This document shows, one piece after another, positions 1 to 13,100 of a stretch of 64,000 nucleotides of DNA. The stretch spans positions 1,302,001 to 1,366,000 of the forward strand of contig JAYKKR010000006.1 in NCBI GenBank assembly GCA_036971615.1, read 5' to 3'. Numbering within the stretch: the stretch's first letter is position 1; each line of letters opens with the position of its first letter. This DNA comes from Amyloporia xantha. Taxonomy: Eukaryota > Basidiomycota > Agaricomycetes > Polyporales > Adustoporiaceae. Under the pieces are notes generated by a model, which saw only the letters and a program-made list of their open reading frames with translations, ran no database searches and was not told where the DNA came from. Position numbers and translations under genes: made by a program.

Positions 1-510
1 GTCGGTCTCATCTGTTTTACAGTGCCAGACTGAGCTAAAATGGCTTTACGTATTTATCCCAACATTAAGTCCTGGAGAGAAGGGTCAGATCTTCTAGGCC
101 CGCATAGACAGGACCACAGAATTGTTTCCCAAAAATTTTACAAAGTTCGCCCGATGTGATTCCAGGAACGTAGTGGTAGTTAGACCGATTGCAAATTTGG
201 CGGGCCCCGAAACCACGCAATGCACAAGGTAACCTGCTTAGAGACCAAAATCAGGGAAGAGAAGTGCTGCAGAGAAGGAATTCGAGATCCAGAAACCTGC
301 CCTTCGAACCGATTGGACACGAAGATAATTGCAAAGGGTACACATACGGTCGAGAGCAGAAGAACGAGTGACCCCACTGCTTGAACAGCCATGCAGCAGC
401 ACCAGCACATGTACGTACTAGGAGTGAGCGGCAATATGCTTCCATTAGAGTTAAGATAGCGAGATAATTGACGTAATATTCACATTCCGCACCCCGGATA
501 GTCAATAATA
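1..510. other. No gene seen (flank of mL45-type gene)
   Basis: This is the 3' flank of the minus-strand mitochondrial gene that stops at 511. Only short overlapping open frames on both strands are present. None resembles a known protein or joins through plausible splice sites. Confidence 0.5.
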
Positions 511-1684
511 TTAGGCCCCTATGCTTTCGAACTGCCCTTCCAAACCCTCATAAAGACGATCTCGGACCGTCCACGGAGAGTCATACCACATCCGCTTCTG
601 GAACACAACGTACTCCATGACAGGTTTGGGATCACTCTGTCCGTGTAGCAGCATACCCTTCTTCGAGTACACTTCTAGGCTCTGATGTGATTTGACATCA
701 GAACAATCGGACCGCAAAAGGCATAACGGACACTCTCACCTGTGATGTGTCGAACTTGACGAGAGCTTGGACAAGTAACCGGCTACCACTCCCCGGCACT
801 TCCTGGCCCATATGGGTTGGTACTGCACGAATACTGACAACCCGGCAAGGCGAGCGCTCTCCATGGAACTTCCAAACGAATACGCGGGATGGATCCTGGT
901 TTCGTGCGAGTTTCAAATAGTGCGCTTGCATGTCCATTATGGACAGTTGCTTGATAGTCTTTTCATCCCGACTGAGCGAGTAAGAGACTGGAATTCAGAG
1001 ATCACAAAATAGGACATACTCGGCTACTGCTTGATTCAGCCGCTTGTAAGTATCGAGAGCTATTCTCCGCAAGGGAGCAACCCAAGCGTTGTCCTTGGTG
1101 GACTGTACTGCGAACAGCTGCGTTGACCAAGCTGACTTTACTTTAATGCCAGGGAAGCCCTTGTCCTGGGCCATTCTGCGCATACTACGGTCGAGCGTCA
1201 AGTGGGCGACCGAATAGAGGCCTGTTGCCAGATGACACTCACTGCACCACGTTTAGAAACCAATTGCGCATAGTTTTCGTGAAAGCGGATAAATGATCTG
1301 CCAGCGTCGCAGTCTTTTTGTGAGAAGTAAGGCTTGGTATGTGGAGATCTTAGGCCTTTGGCAGTCAGACAGATGACGACTAACGAGCGTGCCCGCAGAG
1401 GTGACAATGAGCTTACCCATAGTTGGAACAGGCTGTGCCCAGGGATCAACGGGCAACCTGTTGGACATCATTCTGATGACTTCATAGTCACGCAAAACTT
1501 CCTCCTTGTCCCTTTTCTGTGCGGCAGCCTGCTCAGATGGAGCACTTCTGGACTGCGTGGAGGCATAGCAGCGACGTGTAAGAATGAGACCAGACAGTAA
1601 AATGCGACTAGGACATTCAAGTTCACGAGCCCTTGCACCAAGTATCGCAAGGTCGACACATTTTCGCGAGTGCCTCAGGGACAT
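511..1684 (-). CDS. Mitochondrial mL45/Mba1-type protein, Tim44-like domain
   Basis: Members of this family bind the mitochondrial large ribosomal subunit or the matrix side of the inner membrane and help place nascent chains at the insertion machinery. Predicted exons are 1684-1417, 1355-1243, 1165-1020, 971-740 and 681-511, giving about 309 residues. The N terminus is basic and hydroxylated, as expected of a mitochondrial presequence. The C-terminal half carries the Tim44-like/mL45 signature: WKFHGE, then RVVSIRA, then LVQALVKFDTSQ, ending in a VVFQKRMW...PWTVRDRLYEG block. Introns of 50-77 bp join these in frame; the third exon start is the least certain, since two acceptors about 20 bp apart are possible. 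The start at 1684 is the first Met of the frame and faces the MIX17-type gene across a 227-bp divergent promoter. Mba1-type and mL45-type roles cannot be separated here. Confidence 0.75.
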
Positions 1685-1858
1685 CCTGGCCAGCGTAGAC
1701 AGCAGGTCGCGTTAGCTGTGCGAGGAGAATATTGTCGACCAGCTCAATTCCGGAACATGCCGACGTGTTTGCGCACGTGCCTCCCGGATTTCCTTCGGGT
1801 TTGCCAGAAATTGCGTGTCGTGGACGGCAGCGCTCACAGCTTGTGTTCTTTGCTTTCA

Positions 1859-1885
1859 ACCACCACCACCACCACCACCACCACC
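1859..1885. repeat. (ACC)9 microsatellite
   Basis: Nine perfect ACC units lie 26 bp before the start codon of the twin-CX9C gene, inside the divergent promoter or 5' UTR. A short open frame across it reads as a polyhistidine run, which is an artefact of the repeat. Confidence 0.9.
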
Positions 1886-1911
1886 GTCTTCACGTTCACT
1901 TGCTCATCATA

Positions 1912-2544
1912 ATGCCTGTACGTTGACTCTCTCTCTGCCCTTCTTTCTGCACTAATGTTTCTTGAAAACAGCGTCAATCCCGCTCTTCTCGTCCCGCACC
2001 TCGCCCTGCCGCTCCGTCAGCAAGCCAGAGTCGGGGTGCGCACACCGCCGCCGCTCCGTATCCCGGTGCTGCTGCTCCGCCTGCGCACCATGCGCCCCCT
2101 GTACCTGCGCATGCTGGTGCACCGACGAAGGAGCCCGGCATGATCGCACAGATGGCTGCCACCGCAGGTTCTGTAGCGGTTGGTTCTACCATCGGTCACG
2201 GTATTTCGCACATGTTATTCGGTGGCTCCTCTTCCGCTGCGCCTGCTCCTGAGGCGCAAGCTGCTCCCGTGCAACAACAGGCTCAGACGTACCAGTCCCA
2301 GGGAATCAGTTGTGAGGTTCAGGCGAAGGGTGAGTAGTCTTCTGTGACATGTGCTAGCGTCGAGAACTAAGCCGCTTTAATGATCTAGACTTCACGCAGT
2401 GCCTTGAGAAGGCTGACCTGCCTTCGTGCACATGGTACCTCGAGCAACTGAAGGCTGTAAGTGTTTGTAGGAATGTCTCTTCACTTTTCGGTGTTAACCT
2501 ACTTTGTGATCCCGCAGTGCCAAGCTGCAGCTGCTCCCTACTAG
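1912..2544 (+). CDS. MIX17: Twin CX9C protein, CHCHD2/CHCHD10 (Mix17) family
   Basis: This is a small intermembrane-space mitochondrial protein of the MIA40-imported class; family members influence respiratory-chain assembly and stress signalling. Predicted exons are 1912-1917, 1972-2329, 2389-2456 and 2518-2544, giving 152 residues. Exon 1 codes only Met-Pro before a 54-bp intron. The N-terminal third is Ala/Pro-rich, as in CHCHD2. A central stretch ([18 protein letters not shown]) matches the conserved hydrophobic Gly/Ala segment of the family. The CHCH domain at the C terminus has two cysteine pairs, each with exactly nine residues between the cysteines: CEVQAKDFTQC and [11 protein letters not shown]. 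The second cysteine of the last pair is reached only after splicing, which supports the final intron. The identification is firm; the symbol follows the yeast family name. Confidence 0.92.
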
Positions 2545-4319
2545 ATTAGCTATCCTGGAGCATGTGTGGAGTGTCCTATTCGTTGTAGGATTTTGTTAAC
2601 AAGCTATCACTATTACAATGCAGACATTGTCCTACTCACCATACACTTTTGTGTGAACTCAATCGCGACTGCACGGACTGTCGTGCGGTTGGATGCCTTA
2701 TCAGCGTGTGCGTTTGTGTAAGCTTGCAATCTTGTCATCCGAAATCCACCCGTAGGAGCTGTAACTTTTCTTTCTTTAGATGTATCTCGAGAAGAAAACT
2801 CACGGAGTCGATTACAGTAATCGATGTATAGAAGTTGAGCTTGTTTCGCCGATTTCAGTGCTATCGTCTCCATCCTTCTTCTCCATTCTGAAGAATCTAA
2901 GACACGGTGACTCTATTTCATTGTTCCGACTTGCGTTCGGGTGCAAGAAGTCGAATTGTCCGTACATTCGGTTCCCTCTTCCCAAGCTCAGGGATCTGTA
3001 ACTCCAGTTGCCGGCATCAACCTCGAAGACGGATGGTCGCAAGGGCAGGTGATGATGGATCCGATGCCATGTTCTTTCATCTTGCCTCAAAATTATTCAG
3101 TGATCAACATCAGGATGTCTCTGATGACCAAGGCACGGTGCACTTTGCTTGACGTTGAAAACGGGGCAAGTCAAGCGTGTTATCCGATGACTCTACAAGG
3201 TCGTAGCCTTATTGACAAGTACTCACGAGTGGTGAAATGCATGTTGAAGAAACTCTGTCAGGGGATGCCCAGGCAGAACGAGCAAGCACTGGCACGGGAC
3301 TCATTCCCGCACTTATAGTGTCGGCCAGTAGCTTCGCGGTCTTAGATGTACGTATATCATTCTCACATCAAACGCCACATCAACAAGCGGCTGGTAGCCT
3401 CGGGCTTCACACCATAGCCCTGCCCGAGTGGCGATTGCAAAATACAGAACACAGGTTTCCGGAGCCAAAAACATATCAGGTACATCAGCATCCTTTCCTG
3501 TCGTCTGGAGCGTCCTGTGAGACCAAGATAGGGCTGGCATCGGAACGACGAAGACCAGTCTTATCCATAGGCGCTGATTAGAAGCAAGGATGAGTGTACA
3601 TCTACTTCTTCATTGCACCGAACCATAATTTCAGACAGCATCGCAAGGCAAACCAGCGACACTCAAGTTGTATAGCGCACAAGACAACATTCATGCAGAG
3701 TTGTCATTGCCAACGACCCATTTTATTCTCAGGCAACGGGAGCTTTGTTCCGACGGGTACAGGAACACCACAGCAGAGACTTCACGTCACGGTGTCCCCG
3801 AGATCGACACGGAAATTGTTTTGAACTAAATATCTGCTGTACAGTCTGCTTGTGGCTGAAGAATGCGACATTGCTGATACGTGGAGCCAGGGAAATGGTA
3901 TTTACTCATGGCCGGGTGTTACAACCTGTTAGAAATGTAGCAGAGTATTGATGGACGGTAGTCATTGATCGCCGCCGGTCGGTGAGGCGCGCAGAACCAG
4001 ACAGAATCCTCTAATAAGATCAAGCCCGAAATTAGAACCTCCAGGTTGACACGAAAGCTCTGATCTGGTATGATCTGGTGTGATTTGGGGGTGCTTTTCG
4101 GGTAATACGATCAGCGGACGTACGCTTGGTGTAAGCTTGCGGCTCCTGCAGTCGGAGTTGCTAAACTTCGAAGAACTTCATAAGTTACGATACTATGGCA
4201 CCGAATCAAATACAAAGAGTGACGGAAGCTTCATACAATCCCTTCCCCTTGCCACATGCCCTTTGGTCCTTCCGAGTGCTGACCACGACCTGCTAAGCTT
4301 GCAACAGATGTCCAGCTAG
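2545..4319. other. Gene-poor stretch, nothing assignable
   Basis: This 1.8-kb gap lies between the MIX17-type gene and the arrestin. The longest frame (2941-3318, plus, 125 codons) has no recognisable domain, no upstream exons that I could join and no homology that I know. The arrestin promoter must lie at its right end. Confidence 0.4.
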
Positions 4320-6219
4320 ATGACAGTTCCTGCCGTCGCGCAGCTCCACATGATTCCTCGTCGATCTCGCCTCGACAGCTTCACAGGAAAGTCTGTAGCT
4401 CGTTCAGTTGAAAGCGAAGTACCAACTGCGTCCCGTCGAACGCCGTTCGGTAGTCCGGTGAGGTCAGCTAGGTCGGGGAGGGCGGAGAGCCATGCACCGT
4501 CGAGCTATGTCAATGTCTCGCCAGTGGAACCTGTGGAGGAGGATGCCTCTCCTCACATCACTGTATTCAGGTGATATTTTCGCCCAAATATGGATGGTGA
4601 CCTATACATATGACTGACTGGCATGGGGTAAACTAGAACATCCAAGCAGATGGAACTTCATGTACGCAGTCCATCGGTGAAAATGACGCGGCCCCCAGGT
4701 TATGAAGCACCCCGATCTGTGCCCGTTTTCGATATTCACAACAAAGTTCAGGGTACCGTTCTGCTGGACGCGGTGTTATGTTCACGTCCTGGACGGCTTA
4801 CTATAGCGGCGAGTACTATCTCGCTCTTGGAGAAAGCAGGGACTGAATCATCAATGTGATCATAGATGGAGGGCTCCTTCGTCTATATATCCCCTCCACC
4901 ACAGTTCTCGGAGATTCCTCCTGGTGGAGGTTCTTCAGGAATTCACCGCCATGTATTTCTCCTGACTTCGAGGGTGCTTCCGGTCGATAAGCCTGTCACG
5001 CCTCGTCGGTCTAGCTCTCGGCTGCGAGAAGCACTCGCTGCTAGTGTGCGACCGCGGAGGGAGCGTCGCCCAAGTCAGACGAGCCTCAGTGGTGCTTTCC
5101 GGCCGTTTCCCTTCACCTTCGAAGTTCCTCCACCCACCCGACCAGGTGAAGAATTGCCTGCGACCTTCCGTTCCGTCGTAGACGGGCTTGCTGGTGTCCG
5201 CACAAGGACGTTCGTCGAACGCTGTGAGATTGTGTACAAACTCATCGCGACTTGGACAAGTGATGACGGAAACGATCGGGCCTCGTAAGTCGGGAATGTC
5301 CAGTGCTTATTCCTCGGTGACCCGAAGACATGTCCATGCATTAGGTTGGAAGCTCCTATAATCTTCGAGCCTGAAGCGGAGTTTGAGTCCCTCGATGGCC
5401 GCTCCCCCGAGCCTCAGTCGTGGATAGAAATCCCATTGCGCTCTGAGCGCCCCATTCCTTTCAAATGTGCTGTAGGTGACTCCATAGCTCATCGTACAAT
5501 GGGTTGCTTACAAAGCGCAGATTGCACTATCGGACGCCCCCTCATTTACGCGTTCAGCATCTATTCCGTATTACGTCGTATTCACCACCACGCCTCGTTC
5601 GCCTTCACTCGCACACGACATCCTCGTCGACTCCACGATTTCCGTCTCTCTCCTGAGGCAGATCAGCATAGACATGCCGCCCACCTCTCCATCATCTCTC
5701 TCGGCTCCCTCCATTCCGTCGCCTATCTCGTCTTCCTCTAGCGCGTTCAGTGACGAGGCATCATCCTTCATCCTTACGCATAAGATGAAACTTATGAAGC
5801 GTGTGGTAAATAGCGCACCGCCTATCCTATCCAGAAAGCAGTTGAGGCAGCCTGTCGTCGTGCAAACTGAGCCGTCGCTGCCTGACGCATTATCTGAGGG
5901 CTACTCGGAGACGCGCACGCTATACATGGATGTTTACGCTGGCTTCCCGAAACGCCCTCGGGTCCGCGTAGAACCGGGGCAACATCCCTCGTTGACCGCC
6001 CATACACAGCTCCCCGACGGCCTATACAAGGCGAAACTGCAGTTAAACAAGCAAATGGTCCCGACCATCGACTGGGCAGATCTCAGTGTTAAGGTGAGAC
6101 GATATCTTCTCACCATACCATGTCGATAACGACCAGTGACTTTACAGTATTTCTTGGAAGTCTCGGTAGTCTTTGGGCAAGATGAAACAAGAGCCCGGGT
6201 ACCAGTATTGATAGTTTGA
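4320..6219 (+). CDS. Alpha-arrestin-like protein (arrestin N domain)
   Basis: Alpha-arrestins are cytosolic adaptors that bring ubiquitin ligases to plasma-membrane transporters for endocytosis. Predicted exons are 4320-4570, 4637-4808, 4866-5284, 5345-5471, 5521-6093 and 6148-6219, giving 537 residues. The arrestin fold is recognised from VQGTVLLD and GRLTIA, continuing across an intron into EGSFVYISPPP. Next comes PFTFEVP...GEELPATF, then the ERCEIVYKLIATW strand, EAPIIFEPE and SWIEIPLRSERPIPFKCA. The C-terminal arrestin part ends in a short exon coding YFLEVSVVFGQ. The N-terminal 75 residues are Ser/Arg-rich and probably disordered. The second intron appears to use a GC donor (gcgagt at 4809), the only choice that keeps the conserved strand in frame. 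I saw no clear PPxY ligase-binding motif, so the ubiquitin-adaptor role is a family inference. Confidence 0.85.
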
Positions 6220-6658
6220 TTGAACATTTCACGTCGCCATTCACATTTCATTTGCACCATCCACTTCATAAATTATTCCGTCATTTGCTTTGCATGATCC
6301 TCGAAGGATCCCCTTCCAGTGTCGTCTCCCTGTCGTATACAAGTCACATAATTCCTCATGTTATCCGATTCGCATATGCAACGATTCCATTGAATCTGAC
6401 AGTATCATGCATGTATCTGGTAGCACCCCTATGTACAATTCGCTGTTGGTGCGAATGTTGATCATCGACCTTACTGCCGGAACGATATATGTTGAGAAAG
6501 CTTTGAGAAAGCTTAAGATTTAGTACATCACGTGATGAAGACGCGTACCGAATGCGCGATCAATAGTATCGACCGTGTTAGAAAGTTAGAGGTCAAGTTG
6601 TTCGCTCAGCTCTCACTTTCATTCTCCCTCTTAGGCTCAGGCTGGTATCCCAGGCGCT
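6220..6658. other. Intergenic: arrestin 3' end and VPS16 promoter
   Basis: This 439-bp same-strand spacer is moderately AT-rich. A pyrimidine-rich tract lies just before the VPS16 start. No gene was seen. Confidence 0.5.
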
Positions 6659-9600
6659 ATGTCGGACCACCCCACAGCCTCGTGGGAAGCCCTGCAAGAT
6701 GGAAATGTCTTCTACAAGCGACACCAGATATACTCAATACCCGGAAAGCTGCCTAACCTGAGTGACTTTATAGTAGCTGGGTGTCGCTACGGTGGTCCAT
6801 TAGGTCCTTAAGATATGTCTTACCAACCTGCATATACTGACTGAGCTATGAATACAGCACTCATGCGGGATACCACCAAACTTGTGGCCGTAGGGCGTGC
6901 GGCACCCTCCTTCGCGAAAGCTCAAATTCAGGTCTATTCATCGGCGGGGGAAGGCATCCTAGTATTCAGTGTGGCTATCTCTGTTAAAATTGTGCAATGA
7001 TATGGCTGATGACATGTAATGATCATAGTGGGACCAGGGAAAGATTATACGCTTCGGGTGGACTGCGGACGAGCGTCTGGCCGTATTGAACGAAGAGGGA
7101 GTTTACCGTTTATACGATCTGCAAGGCGACTACCAACAGTATTCTCTCGGAAATGAAGCTGCAGAGATGGGCATAATCGACGCGCGTGTTCATGAGAATG
7201 GAATGGTTGCGCTGACTGGGTCTCTGACTCTGCTAGAGATTAAGGATTGGGCAGGAGGGAAGCCGCTCACGCTAGCGAATCCAGGTGAGGTCAATCAGTG
7301 ACTCACAATAAGAATCACGCTAAGCTTCCAGGCAGGTTTGACACAGCCTCCACACTCTTGGACAGTCATCCCGCCTGATCTCACAATATCTCGGCACGGC
7401 GAAGTGCTGATGTCCGTCGATTCAACGATCTACAGTGTGGATGCTCTCGAGAGCATTGATCAGCAGCTCTCCAGAGGACCGTTCATGCATGTTTCATCAT
7501 CACCAAATGGCAAATCATTGGCGCTGCTAACGCTCTCAGGGTTGCTGTGGGTAGTATCGGCGGACTTTCAGCGAAGTCTTGCAGAGTTCGACACGACTAA
7601 AGCGATTGGTGCCGAGGGCGAAGTGCGACAAGTTGAATGGTGCGGGAACGACGCTGTGCTGGTAACATGGGATACACTAGCGCTGCTTGTCGGTCCCTTC
7701 GGCGACACACTTCAGTATGCAACTCAATACTGTTTTTGACACTATGGTACAGTCAGACTCAGAATTACTCCCAGATACTTTTACTCAGGGCCAACCTTTG
7801 CCATCACGGAGACTGACGGTGTCCGTGTAGTAGGCCCGGATTCTTGCGATTTTATCCAGAAGGTGCCAGGTAAGTCTCCGTGTCCTTAATCTGTCTCAAC
7901 TTAGTGACAAGAAGACCTCAGCATCTTCTGTATCCGTTTTCCGTCCCGGGTCTACGTCGCCTTCCGCCATACTATATGACGCTTGGGAGAACTTTATCCG
8001 TCGCTCACCGAAGGCTGATGAAAGCATTCGAAATATTCGTCCGGAACTCGGTGCCGCCGTGAACGAATGCATCGATGCGGCAGGCCGTGAATGGGATCCC
8101 TTCTGGCAACGTCGTCTGTTGAATGTAAGAATTTGATATCTTGTCATTGGGTTCAACGCTAACGTTCTTCTTGCTGATGTTTTATTGTAGGCCGCGAAGT
8201 TTGGACGAGCATTTCTAGATCTTTACGATCCGACGGACTTCGTCCAAATGGGGCAGGCTCTGAAAGTCCTTAATGCCGTTCACTTCTACGAGATCGGAAT
8301 ACCCATAACATATGCTCAGTGCGCACGTTTTTCTATGTGATAAAACAATTCCTCTAACAGCAACTTAGATATATCCAGGTATCACCATCACATCTAATTA
8401 ACCGTCTCACGGCACGCAATCTACATCTCCTCGCCCTTCGTATATCATCATTCTTATCACTGAAGCCCCATGCCGTTCTCAAGCACTGGGCATGTGCCAA
8501 GATTGTGCGCTCAAAGCCTACCGCCACCGGGTCAGGGAGGGATACAGAGCTTGACGGAGATGACGCCGTTTGCAGGTCCATCGTCCAGAAATTCGAGAAG
8601 CTCGGAGGAGACGACGTCAGCTACGCCGACATCGCGAAACGGGCGTGGGAAGTCGGGCGGGCCGAGCTGGCTACGAAGGTGATGGTCCGCTCCAATGTGA
8701 TGTCGATACTTACTGATGGGTTTTCTCGACACAGCTTCTAGACCATGAGCCACGGGCATCAGATCAAGTTCCTCTTCTCTTGAGCATGACGGAAGACCGT
8801 CTTGCGCTCGTCAAGGCAGTCGAGAGTGGGGACACCGACCTTGGTATGTAAATCAGATCAATATGCTACCGGTAACTGAATATATTTTCAGTTTATCATG
8901 TTTTACTGCATCTGCAGCGAAGGCTACCTCTGGGATCTTTCTTCCGCTTGATAGAGGAAGGCGGGGCCAAGTTGGCCCCTGCCAGCAAGCTGCTTCAAGT
9001 ATATGCCCGGGAACAGAACCGGGAAATGCTTCGGGATTTCTACTATTCAGATGATCGGCGAGTTGAGAGCGCTGTGTTGTGCTTGGAAGAGGCAGCGTCG
9101 ATGATGGTAAGTTTTCACAGCAAATGTCACACACTAGCTTAAGAGTTCGCCCAGGATCCCACTGCTAAAATCACATCAATCAAAGCTGCTCAGAAGTTTT
9201 TTTCGGAGGACAAAGAACGAAGCTTCGAGGCGAAGGTGATATTTTACTAGCCATATCGGAGATTGCCTGCTGATGGCCTACGGTTGCAGATGATGGACGA
9301 GTATTCAAGGCTGCTTACTACACAGCAGCAACTGGAGAAGGATGCAGATGGAAAAATATCTTTCTTTGGTTTGAGCGTGAATGAGACAATACGGACATGC
9401 CTGATTAATGGTATGGCGAAGCGGGCTGACAAAGTCAAATCCGACTTTAAAGTGCCTGACAAACGGTAGGTACCTAATTATATCGCCGCACAGACTATTC
9501 CATTGACCAGTTTTAGGTTTTGGTATGTAAAGCTCCATGCCTTGACTTCTATCAGGGATTTCGAAGGCTTGGAAGCATTTGCTCGGTCGAAACGAAGTCC

Positions 9601-9898
9601 TATCGGTTACGAGGCATTCGTTCGTCATCTAGTCGATAAGGGCCACCTCAAAGAGGCTGCTGCATATGTTCCTCGCTGCGATGCGCATAAACGGGTCGAC
9701 TTGTATGTTGCCTGTAGTGAGTGGAGGATGGCTGCAAAAGAGTGTAAAGACAGAGGCGACAAAGTAAAAATGGAGTACGTCTTGATCGCCATGACGGCAG
9801 TAGAAGCGATCTGACTATCATTTAGGCAGCTGAAGAAGTCATGTCCGAACTCACTGATAGCGAGAGAATTAGAGCAGATAGCAGCGTCTATGAAATGA
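6659..9898 (+). CDS. VPS16: VPS16, core subunit of HOPS/CORVET tethering complexes
   Basis: Vps16 is a class C Vps core subunit shared by the HOPS and CORVET complexes, which tether endosomes and vacuoles and chaperone SNARE assembly through Vps33. Fourteen exons were traced: 6659-6803, 6858-6970, 7029-7284, 7336-7714, 7775-7869, 7922-8124, 8191-8318, 8369-8678, 8735-8843, 8892-9106, 9155-9235, 9290-9465, 9517-9774 and 9826-9898. They sum to 846 residues, the usual Vps16 length. The N-terminal beta-propeller begins with [20 protein letters not shown]. The C-terminal alpha-solenoid includes [29 protein letters not shown], the WACAKI helix and the terminal [18 protein letters not shown] block. 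The Met at 6659 begins the family's conserved N terminus; longer frames upstream are out of phase. The gene runs convergently into the SPX-EXS exporter 299 bp away. Confidence 0.96.
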
Positions 9899-10197
9899 GG
9901 AAGTGGTTCTACTACTGGCTTAGGTAAGTGTACATCGATGAGCAGAATAGAAGGCCTCATTTGCTTATGATATATGTGATTGATTAGTCTGCATCAGGGC
10001 CGAATGGCCAGGTTGGACCTATGACAATATGGTGATCATCTCCTGTGCCGTGCTGCGATTTGCAGCGCTAATCGTGTAATAAGGCCTTGCCAGATTGATC
10101 ATCCTTGACGACACCGAGAAAGCCGGAGAGCCGACTTTTGTGCAGTCTCACGTCGAGTGTGAATTAGTAATGATATTTGGTTCCCTATCCCATTCTG

Positions 10198-13100
10198 TCA
10201 CTCCATGCTATGACCGCGCACACTGTCAATGACTGGGGTAGACGAGATCTTCCCCCGATGCCATGATCCACTTCGTGTACTGACACGATCCTCGACATCG
10301 TCTTCATCCTCGTCGCCACCATCCGATTCATGGGATGGATCCTCAAACGAGTATGGCAAGGGGACTTCCCGCGTAACACGATATTGATCCATGTTACCTA
10401 TGTGTTCATTTTCTAGACGATCTTACGGAATGAATGTTTTTAGGACAATATTGTAAACACATAAGTATGAGGAACCCACAAAAATTCCATTGCCAGCGTC
10501 TGAGCATTTCCAACATCGCGGCGATGAAAGTCCTTATCACGTAGTTCACACCTTGTTCGGGGATGTACATGAGGAATTCAAAGCGGATCACCATGTTTGT
10601 GACCTATGTGTAGAAATTAGAAAGTCGCACATGAGATGCAAAAATTTAACGGACCATCGCGACATAATAGAGCTGGAAGGGAAAAAGAATGAGCGTTAGC
10701 AGATGTCAGCGACTGGAAGAGCTTTGAAAATCTGACCGGTATGTAAGAGGTATATAACACATCAGATCGTAGCAGGCGGTGTTTTGCGTGAGGGCGCAGC
10801 AACGACCAATCCATAAGTATATCCTGAGCAACAGATCCGCATCATATGTGTGTTCAGGTGTCCACGAGCATGGTAACGCACCCATGCACCTGCGTAAGTA
10901 GCATAGCATACTCCAAGAACGCACCATGCGACAAATCTTGTGCCATAACCACCACCTACATTGAAGTTGTATCAGCCATCAATTCCAACATTCAATAGCA
11001 GGCGTCCAACCTTGCGCTCTCCAAAGGTAATACGTCAAGTAGTAGATTATGCCTGTGCCATATTTGCCTGCCTGGAAGATGTACACCTCAAAATGGAGAA
11101 TAGTCCACGTCAAAGAAATCTGCTCACGTTAATTAAATGCGTCATCAGTTTGGAGTCTACCCATCGTTTGATGCTTTGCACAAAACGCACGACGAATGGT
11201 ATAACCGCAAGCGCAAATGCGGGAGCCCAGTTCTTCCCCGTCGTACATTCTCGCCAATTCTCGAGCTTATGGCTGTACGCGCAACCGACGAACCATAGAT
11301 CCCCCAGTGTGAAGACAAGACTGCAGAACTGATCACTTCAGCAACCCAAGTCAGTACTAACATATCTTGATCTAGTGAACCAGTGAACGCTAACCCCATC
11401 CAGAAATCCTGAAACTATCAGGACCATCTCGGTCAGAATGTTCGGGAAGCTTGTACATCGAGGAAAGATTTTGGTAAGACTTACTTCAACACGACGTACA
11501 CCAGACGTGAGCTGTCTGCTCAGGTTCTTGAGGAGCCAATAACGCGACGATCTAAATAGGATTGGTAGTGGATCCAGCCATACGGCCATAGCCCACGCCA
11601 GCCATATCAATGGCCAACTTGAGGGTGAGATAGACTCAGCACCAACTCGCGCGAACGACATCCAAAAGGCACAACAAAGAGTAGACAGAAGCAGAGCTGG
11701 AACCTGTCGAAATGAAATGTCAAGACAGTATTTTAAGAAATTTCGAGCATAAAAATCAAAGTTGTCTGACCTCGAAATATTCTCGATAATCCAAGCGCGT
11801 GCGCAGATCCAACTCTACTCAAACAAATGCACATTTAGTTCAGCAAATTTTGATTCAGTGTGGCAACATACCAAATATGAAAACATAATTGATTCGTGCC
11901 TTGTGCCATACCAGAAGATTTACTCCAATCAGGAGTGAAAATATTACGGGCACCAAAAAAATCCCATATACGAACAACAGCCCATCCCACGATGCGATTG
12001 CTGCGCGTGTCTCCGGTTGAAAGCCTGCGAGCCCGAATGTGAGTAAATGTATGATATGGTCCCCTAAGCGATGCTGAAAAAAAGAACTGGAAATACTCAC
12101 TCTTATACAAGCCGTCTGCGACCGCAGGCACGGCAAGCCCAAGTAGCATCCCAGTCCTAAACGTACTAAAGTGATGACTTTTCTGCTGCGCCCCGCGCAA
12201 ACGGGCTTGTGCTTTCTTCTTGTCTCCGCGAGCTAGATCAAATCAGATGAGAATGACGGAATGATATTGTATAGCAGCGATCTCGATTCACGAACGTACC
12301 AAAACGTGCAGCAAACAGCTCCTCCATTTCACGAAGGATACTTTCTAGACTGGCAGCGGAGGCAAACGCGCTGGGCTCAATCCTCTCAACAGTATACGCT
12401 TGCTGTGCAGGAATCTGTTCTTGTTCTCGTTAAAGTGACCATGAGTATCCAAGGTGACATACGCACATGTGTGACTTTTTCGAATTTCTTCAAGGCCTTT
12501 CGAAACCCGATGAGGTTCAGAGTCTACATGGCTACATCATAAGCATTACGCAAAAATAAGACAAAGATGAGCACAGACCCGATAGTTATTGAGTACTTCC
12601 ACTCCCCTAGATACGGCAGATTAATGAAATGGAGATGCTGGAAGTTCAACAATCTCATCACAGAGAAGAGTAACTATGACACTCGCCGGTAACACTCTTG
12701 AACAGCCTTCTTGAGAGTTTTCTTTGCCTCACGATAGTCTTCCGGTTCTCGTAGAACTCCAACATTCGACTTGCCTGCATCCTCTGTTTCATTACTCGGC
12801 CCTTTTCCCGCTACATCTCCGCTTCCGCTCCCATCACTTTGCATGTAGACTCGGGGTCTGTTGACGCCGGTGGAATGTGAACTATTACCCTTTCTGTTCA
12901 CGTTTGAGTGTACACCCTGAACAGTCTCAACCGTCAGGCCTTTACCAGTTTTGCTCTCGGGTCCAAACATCGACATCTGTATATCCTCAGGGCCCAAGCT
13001 ATTCTGCTCTCCGATGATTTTCTCCTCTTCGCCTCCATCATCCGCGTCATTGCGGTTATCATTAGCGTCCTCGTCATCTGATCCCTTGCGCTGTTTACCC

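Noticed and set aside
1732..1926. Open frame with eight consecutive histidines
   Set aside because: It is produced by the (ACC)9 microsatellite in the promoter, and the real gene starts at 1912 in another frame.
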